DNA from: Acidithiobacillus sp. AMEEHan
GTDB lineage: Bacteria > Pseudomonadota > Gammaproteobacteria > Acidithiobacillales > Acidithiobacillaceae
NCBI RefSeq assembly: GCF_030996345.1
Contig: NZ_CP118747.1
Location: forward strand, 543,501 to 607,500
Reading direction: 5' to 3'
DNA: 64,000 nucleotides
Part shown: one piece after another, positions 62,890-64,000 of the stretch
How positions within the stretch are numbered: position 1 is the stretch's first letter
How the letters are laid out: every line of letters starts with the position of its first letter
Position numbers and translations under genes: made by a program
The notes under the pieces: model-generated
The model's input: only the letters and a program-made list of their open reading frames with translations
What the model was told of the DNA's origin: nothing
Databases searched by the model: none

Positions 62890-64000
62890 ATGCGACGCGA
62901 AATAAATGAACGTAAGTACAATACGATATGCCCCGATTTTCCGTTCGACTACCTGCGCTGGATAACTTCGCCAGAAGGAGTTGTGAGTCTCCCAGCCGCC
63001 ACCTCTCGAGAGCGTGTTGCCGTTATAGGTGCTGGCTTGGCGGGTACCGTAGCTGCGTATGAGCTAGCGAAAGCAGGGCTTCGCCCGGTCGTGTACGAGG
63101 CCGGATGGATAGGCGGACGCCTACGTTCACACCGATTCGATGGCGTAGATGAAGACGTCATTGCGGAACTGGGGGGTATGCGCTTTCCGGCCTCAGCCTT
63201 ATTGTTTTGGCATTACGCTAGCATACTCGATTTATCTCGCAAGCCATTTCCCAATCCCATGTGCCCTGCTAGTGGAGCAACAATGATTGAGCTAATGGGA
63301 AACTTACATTATGGAAGTAAACTGGATGATTTCCCGGACCATTTTCGTCAGATAATGGATGCGTGGAGATTGTCCTTAAACCAACAAGGGTCGTTGGCCG
63401 AGATTAAACAGGCATGGAAAGATGGTGATGTCGCCAAAGTGAAGGATATATGGAATCGTGTGGTACAGGAATGGGATGATAGATCTTTCTACGATTTTCT
63501 TTGCGCATCACCCGCGTTCCAGGCGCTTCCATATGATTACAAAGAGATTTTTGGGCAGATCGGATTTGGAACTGGTGGATGGGATTCGGACTTTCAAAAT
63601 ACCATGCTAGAAATCCTTCGCGTTATCTACGCGGATTTTGATAGTGATCAATACTTGGTGCTTGGGGGCGCGCAACAGATAGCCCTAGGCTTGTGGAAAA
63701 AACCATGTAGCCCAGAGGGTCTATCGGTCTCTGATCTAAATCAAGGTGCCCCGCAGGGCAAGGTGAGAAAAATTTTTAGAGCGCGCGACAGTTCCAATAT
63801 CGTCGTGGAAAATGAATGGGGGAATTGTCAAAGTTTTGCTGCCGTCCTGGTTACCTGCCAGAGTTGGTTGCTGACTACATCCATTGATGTCGAGGAGAGC
63901 CTTTTTTCTGATCGTTTATGGATGGCATTGGATAGAACACGCTACATGCAGTCATCAAAAACATTTGTTCTTGTCGATAGACCATTCTGGCTAAATGATG
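62890..64000 (+). CDS. davB: Flavin monooxygenase, lysine 2-monooxygenase (DavB)-like, partial
   Basis: The frame begins at ATG 62890 and is open to the window end, giving 370 residues without a stop. The FAD motif VAVIGAGLAGTVAAYELA (GAGLAG at 47-52) is followed by GGRLRSHRF and ELGGMRFP, the amine-oxidase hallmark of the tryptophan/lysine 2-monooxygenase group. GFGTGGWDSDFQNTMLEI and ALDRTRYMQSSKTFV agree with Pseudomonas DavB as I recall it. The enzyme would turn lysine into 5-aminovaleramide with O2. Arginine is an alternative substrate. The C-terminal part is outside the window. Confidence 0.82.
   Translation, partial: MRREINERKYNTICPDFPFDYLRWITSPEGVVSLPAATSRERVAVIGAGLAGTVAAYELAKAGLRPVVYEAGWIGGRLRSHRFDGVDEDVIAELGGMRFPASALLFWHYASILDLSRKPFPNPMCPASGATMIELMGNLHYGSKLDDFPDHFRQIMDAWRLSLNQQGSLAEIKQAWKDGDVAKVKDIWNRVVQEWDDRSFYDFLCASPAFQALPYDYKEIFGQIGFGTGGWDSDFQNTMLEILRVIYADFDSDQYLVLGGAQQIALGLWKKPCSPEGLSVSDLNQGAPQGKVRKIFRARDSSNIVVENEWGNCQSFAAVLVTCQSWLLTTSIDVEESLFSDRLWMALDRTRYMQSSKTFVLVDRPFWLND

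Noticed and set aside
1-64000. CRISPR arrays, tRNA or rRNA genes, prophage genes and plasmid origins
   Set aside because: I looked for regular spaced repeats, tRNA-like arms and typical gene sets by eye and saw none apart from rnpB.

Overview
The window looks like the chromosome of a GC-rich Gram-negative proteobacterium. Lipopolysaccharide core genes, lpxC, sspA, a DciA-type (DUF721) gene beside secA and a compact division and cell wall (dcw) cluster are all present. My best guess is Acidithiobacillus or a close relative. That rests on overall gene style and was not confirmed by any search.

Layout. (1) 1-13940, minus strand: a lipopolysaccharide core/O-antigen operon (waaA, a tyrosine-phosphatase-like gene, waaC, a WaaE-like glycosyltransferase, waaL, GT9, GT4, polysaccharide deacetylase, GT2), then a Nudix-TenI fusion, argJ and secA. 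Many of these genes are coupled by 4-bp ATGA overlaps. (2) 13969-17906: dciA, lpxC, sspA and an acyl-CoA synthetase. (3) 18283-18628: RNase P RNA with a clear promoter. (4) 18768-36283: the dcw cluster mraZ-rsmH-ftsL-ftsI-murE-murF-mraY-murD-ftsW-murG-murC-murB-ddl-ftsQ-ftsA-ftsZ, with three MraZ boxes in front and a hairpin terminator behind. (5) 36417-41528: a ferritin-like diiron protein, a glycine-zipper lipoprotein, a leucine-rich-repeat-variant gene cut by an intact IS66 element (8-bp target duplication GATTACGT), a TMEM175-type channel and an unknown small gene. (6) 41647-41914: a decayed IS21 istB remnant. (7) 41945-58986, minus strand: a large polyamine-use island. (8) 59623-64000, plus strand: a DavA-like amidase, a GNAT acetyltransferase, an amino-acid permease and a DavB-like lysine 2-monooxygenase that runs off the window.

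How region 7-8 should work. PotGHI/PotF and a permease import putrescine or related polyamines. PuuA (two paralogues), PuuB, PuuC and PuuD form the complete gamma-glutamylated putrescine pathway to GABA, under a PuuR-like repressor. Two class III aminotransferases of the pyruvate-dependent SpuC and BauA types would move amino groups to pyruvate. The alanine dehydrogenase in the same gene set can turn the resulting alanine back into pyruvate, NADH and ammonium. Beside it, DavB and DavA homologues predict lysine -> 5-aminovaleramide -> 5-aminovalerate. All three transcription units that start around this divergent region carry a sigma-54 type -24/-12 motif with the same TGCTT end. I consider this sigma-54-linked polyamine/lysine catabolic island, in a probable chemolithoautotrophic acidophile, the most interesting content of the window.

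Quality note. Three genes (waaL, murD and the SpuC-like aminotransferase) are each broken by one missing base inside a run of G or C. murD is essential, so homopolymer sequencing error is the simplest explanation. I describe these as single frameshifted genes.
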